Origin: Roseimaritima sp.
GTDB lineage: Bacteria; Planctomycetota; Planctomycetia; Pirellulales; Pirellulaceae
Direction of reading: 5' to 3'
Assembly (NCBI GenBank): GCA_007124075.1
Contig: SLFV01000503.1
Coordinates: 1 to 7,829 of the forward strand
Length of the DNA: 7,829 nucleotides
Each line of letters begins with the position of its first letter. The first letter of the stretch is position 1. Shown one piece after another: positions 5,708-7,829 of the stretch. The position numbers were made by a program, and so were the translations under genes. A model generated the notes under the pieces. That model ran no database searches. It saw only the letters and a list, made by a program, of their open reading frames with translations, and was not told the DNA's origin.

Positions 5708-6568
5708 ATGCTGGTTTTCAAGGGAAAGACGGACGCCCGCAACTGGGTGCTGCGACGGCGTTGTCGCGGGGAACGGGTGGGCCTTGTGCCAACAATGGGA
5801 GCACTGCACGAAGGACATTTGCAACTGGTTCGCAAAGCCGTCGCGAACTGCGACCGGTGTGTGGCCACGATTTTTGTCAACCCGAAGCAGTTTGCACCGG
5901 ACGAAGATTTTGCGCGTTATCCCCGGACGTTGCAGCAAGACCTGGACCTCCTTCGATCGGCCGGCACCGCTGCTGTCTTTGTTCCCGATGATCACACGAT
6001 GTATTCGGCCAACGCCAGCACGTTCGTCCAGCCTCCTCGAATCGCCCAACCGTGGGAGGGTCAGTATCGACCCCATCATTTCCAGGGGGTAACGACGGTC
6101 GTCTCCAAAATTTTTAACATCTTGCCGGTAACGCACGCGTTTTTTGGACACAAAGATTTCCAGCAGGCCATCGTGATTCAGCGGATGAACCAAGAATTGG
6201 ACTTTGGAATCGAGATCAAGATTGTTGCCACGGTGCGCGAACGTGATGGTTTGGCTCTCAGTTCTCGCAATCGCTACCTTTCGGTCCGGCAGCGCCAGCA
6301 GGCAGCGGGTCTATTTGCAGCCCTCCGCGGAGCCCACGCGGTATTCGCAACCGGACAGCGACAGGCCGTGGCACTGGAAAAAACATTGCGAGACACTTTA
6401 GCGCACCATGATATCACCGAAATTGACTATGCGGTCGCTGTGCCGGCCGAGACGTTGGAACCGGTTCCTCTGCTGCCCGAAAAAACCATCACCTTGCTGG
6501 CGGTCAGGCTGGGAACGACACGCCTGATTGATAATCTACGGCTAGACGAACCACTGCCAGCACTTTGA
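5708..6568 (+). CDS. panC: Pantothenate synthetase (pantoate--beta-alanine ligase)
   Basis: This 286-residue cytoplasmic enzyme makes pantothenate from pantoate, beta-alanine and ATP by way of a pantoyl-adenylate, the last step before CoA synthesis. Length matches the family (about 280-310). Signatures: LVPTMGALHEGH (26-37, the HIGH-type nucleotide site), TIFVNPKQF (54-62), YPRT (71-74), EGQYRPHHFQGVTTVVSKIF (117-136), KDFQQ (149-153) and RDGLALSSRNRYL (179-191, KMSKS-like loop). The lysine, Asp and Gln of the KDxQQ motif are intact. The residue before that Lys is His148 where Glu or Gln is usual. The C-terminal domain (about 195-280) ends in RLIDN as expected. It is the third gene of the operon; no panB or panD is in the window. 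The start is the first Met, aligning with the start of E. coli PanC; no strong Shine-Dalgarno precedes it, so coupling to the small upstream gene is likely. Confidence 0.97.
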   Translation: MLVFKGKTDARNWVLRRRCRGERVGLVPTMGALHEGHLQLVRKAVANCDRCVATIFVNPKQFAPDEDFARYPRTLQQDLDLLRSAGTAAVFVPDDHTMYSANASTFVQPPRIAQPWEGQYRPHHFQGVTTVVSKIFNILPVTHAFFGHKDFQQAIVIQRMNQELDFGIEIKIVATVRERDGLALSSRNRYLSVRQRQQAAGLFAALRGAHAVFATGQRQAVALEKTLRDTLAHHDITEIDYAVAVPAETLEPVPLLPEKTITLLAVRLGTTRLIDNLRLDEPLPAL

Positions 6569-6624
6569 ATTGCAGATCGGGGCCGTCGGCTGCTGACGAA
6601 AGCGACATTCACCCTGCCTGTTGA
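6569..6624. other. Convergent gap between panC and the PEGA lipoprotein gene
   Basis: Only 56 bases separate the two converging stop codons. I find no convincing stem-loop with a T-run for either direction; GCAG/CTGC around 6573-6594 gives only a four-pair stem. Confidence 0.4.
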
Positions 6625-7143
6625 TCAAGGCGCATTTTCAAAAACCATCCCTCCGCTAGGAATCCCGGTGGAAGGTAATTCTTCGCTTTCACGGGGTGGT
6701 GACGTGCTGGCAGCCGGTAGGAGTGGGGCCGTGACCACGCCGGTTCGGGACTGACCGCGCAGCTGGTCCGCCCGTTGCATCACCTGTTCCAACGGCTCAA
6801 CCTGTTTGGGCACCAATTCCACGTCAATAATCCGCTCGTCTCGGATTTCAAACGGCCACAGCGTATCGGTAACGAAATCAATTCCAGGCCATTGGTACCA
6901 CGGTGCGTATAGCCGACGTTTCAAAACCTCGGTTTGGTACCCATCTTTTTCGACACGGATTTCCCGCGTCCCGTAGTATACGAAAGACGTCGCCGCAGGA
7001 GCGGTGCCGATTACCTGATTGTCCACCGACACCACCGCACCTGGCGGGGTCGTCCGGACCGTCAATCGCCGGCGGACACAGCCCGGTGCACAAAGCAAGC
7101 AGAACATCAGCAAACCGACTGCAATCCGTCGGTGCTGCCGCAT
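6625..7143 (-). CDS. PEGA-domain lipoprotein
   Basis: With the chosen ATG this is a 172-residue protein: basic N-terminus (RQHRR), hydrophobic core (7-18) and a lipobox-like Ala-Pro-Gly-Cys with Cys22, so a lipoprotein anchored from the periplasmic face is likely (Pro at -2 is unusual). A PEGA domain follows at about 26-78: LTVRTTPPGAVVSVDNQVIG (27-46), YYGTREIRVEKDGYQ (56-70). After it comes APWYQWPGIDF (80-90), an aromatic segment I recall from similar planctomycete proteins, and a Pro/Ser-rich, probably disordered tail (115-172). PEGA domains are small beta-sandwich modules, often in surface or envelope proteins; no enzyme function is indicated. The same frame is open for 55 more codons upstream (to 7308), with another ATG at 7242. 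I prefer 7143 because the lipoprotein signal begins directly there and the upstream residues are Cys/Arg-rich and unlike a protein domain. Convergent with panC. Confidence 0.8.
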   Translation of the reverse strand: MRQHRRIAVGLLMFCLLCAPGCVRRRLTVRTTPPGAVVSVDNQVIGTAPAATSFVYYGTREIRVEKDGYQTEVLKRRLYAPWYQWPGIDFVTDTLWPFEIRDERIIDVELVPKQVEPLEQVMQRADQLRGQSRTGVVTAPLLPAASTSPPRESEELPSTGIPSGGMVFENAP

Positions 7144-7434
7144 CCCGTTCCGCGACTTGGTCACGCCGACGGCCACGTGCGCAGCAGTCCTTCGCGTGAA
7201 ACAGCGTAGGCAAGCAAAAATGGACAATAGTGGCCGTTTCATCTCGCAGGTACGATGAAGCCCTTCAGTACGATACCGCAAAGCAAATTCTGAGGGTCTG
7301 CATAGCACAACCGATTCCGTTCTGACTAGGCCGATTCATTCCGCCCGGGAACAAGGGGCAAAGTTTCCCAGCTTCGCCCGGCGGAAGCGTGCACGGACAG
7401 TTTTTCAAGTCAGGGTTCCTGCTACACATGGCGG
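7144..7434. other. Intergenic region between the MFS and PEGA genes
   Basis: This 291-base stretch contains no convincing gene. The proximal part is an in-frame upstream extension of the PEGA frame that I regard as untranslated. The distal part has an imperfect long hairpin near the MFS stop. No good -35/-10 pair for the PEGA gene was found by eye. Confidence 0.4.
7339..7386. terminator. Imperfect stem-loop downstream of the MFS gene
   Basis: TTCCGCCCGG (7339-7348) pairs with CCCGGCGGAA (7377-7386) with one mismatch, and GGGAA/TTCCC can pair inside. A shorter hairpin, GCTTC/GAAGC (7371-7388), competes with it. It begins about 48 bases after the MFS stop on the minus strand. There is no T-run, so a Rho-independent terminator is not shown. 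Confidence 0.3.
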
Positions 7435-7829
7435 TTAACTTTCATCGGTCAACGCGGTGCCGAGCGAAAGTAGCGGCGCAAAGACCAGGGTAGCCAACAG
7501 GAGCATGGCCGAAACCGTGACACTGAAAGCCAAACCATGCATCGCCGATAAACGCCCCCACAGGAGCGAACCGCAGGACATCCCCAGCGCTAGGCAGGTT
7601 AAAAAACAGGCCATGCCGCGGGCCCGGATCGACTGGGGAAGGTTCATCTGGGCGGTCGCGTTCAGCGTCGTCATGACCATCATCCAACACGCCCCCAGCG
7701 GCGGCATCAACAGCAAAGATATCGTTTTGGAGGTCGAGAGGGCCAATCCCAACAAACCGCAAGCAAAGACAAACTTGACCAGCAGCACGAACCGGTCAGT
7801 TCCCCAACGCCGACGCAAACCATCGATCC
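7435..7829 (-). CDS. MFS transporter, C-terminal part (5' end beyond right edge)
   Basis: The frame is open to the right edge with no stop, giving 130 visible residues; the true start lies outside and the TTG at 7818 is internal. Four transmembrane helices are visible at about 13-30, 35-55, 72-91 and 96-117, matching the last four of a 12-helix major facilitator. Between the second and third is NATAQMNLPQSIRARGMACF (56-75), then CGSLLWGRL (85-93). This 'Q..vP..iRgR..a' loop followed by a Gly-rich helix is typical of the EntS/transmembrane-secretion-effector branch of MFS exporters. Substrate cannot be told from this part. The protein ends with a short polar tail (TALTDES). It is followed by a nearly 300-base gap, so it is not tightly linked to the PEGA gene. 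Confidence 0.8.
   Translation of the reverse strand, partial: IDGLRRRWGTDRFVLLVKFVFACGLLGLALSTSKTISLLLMPPLGACWMMVMTTLNATAQMNLPQSIRARGMACFLTCLALGMSCGSLLWGRLSAMHGLAFSVTVSAMLLLATLVFAPLLSLGTALTDES

Noticed and set aside
5699..6193. A 164-codon minus-strand open frame opposite panC
   Set aside because: It is antisense to an unambiguous panC and overlaps the end of the preceding gene; no recognisable motif.
7144..7308. N-terminal extension of the PEGA protein to position 7308 or 7242
   Set aside because: The lipoprotein signal starts at the Met at 7143; upstream residues are Cys/Arg-rich with no domain character and no good ribosome site.

Overview
The window looks like a chromosomal segment of a planctomycete, probably of the Pirellula/Rhodopirellula type. 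The evidence is family content, not a marker gene. There is a secreted 'PVC-type' membrane-bound dehydrogenase/heme-binding protein, a ceramidase-like secreted protein of the sort common in planctomycetes, a tandem-FHA membrane protein, a PEGA-domain lipoprotein, and moderately GC-rich DNA with loosely packed genes. I see no rRNA, tRNA, CRISPR array, insertion sequence or phage gene.

Layout. Left part, minus strand: a tandem-FHA protein with a C-terminal membrane helix (2514-3302). A 142-base intergenic stretch full of inverted repeats follows (2372-2513). Then comes a two-gene operon of exported proteins: a neutral/alkaline ceramidase-like protein (944-2371) and, two bases after its stop codon, a PVC-type dehydrogenase that runs off the left edge (1-941). 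Centre: a YhaM-like OB-fold/HD exoribonuclease (3529-4488, minus) is divergently transcribed from a tight plus-strand operon of a TPR protein (4692-5429), an 89-residue WXG100-like helical-hairpin protein (5433-5702) and pantothenate synthetase PanC (5708-6568). Gaps in that operon are only 3 and 5 bases. The 203-base divergent control region has a plausible promoter on each side and a perfect 12-bp palindrome between them. Right part, minus strand: a PEGA-domain lipoprotein (6625-7143) convergent with panC, and the C-terminal third of an MFS exporter that enters from the right edge (7435-7829).

How the genes may work together. The ceramidase-like protein and the dehydrogenase are both exported and probably act together in the periplasm on an external substrate. 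PanC makes the vitamin B5 precursor of CoA; its two small partners are not pantothenate enzymes, so the operon is functionally mixed. The most suggestive pattern is a WXG100-like protein about 2 kb from a tandem-FHA-plus-membrane-helix protein. That domain pairing recalls the N-terminus of EssC-type type VII secretion ATPases. No secretion ATPase is visible, so this remains a hypothesis. Most of the window is otherwise ordinary planctomycete housekeeping and accessory content.
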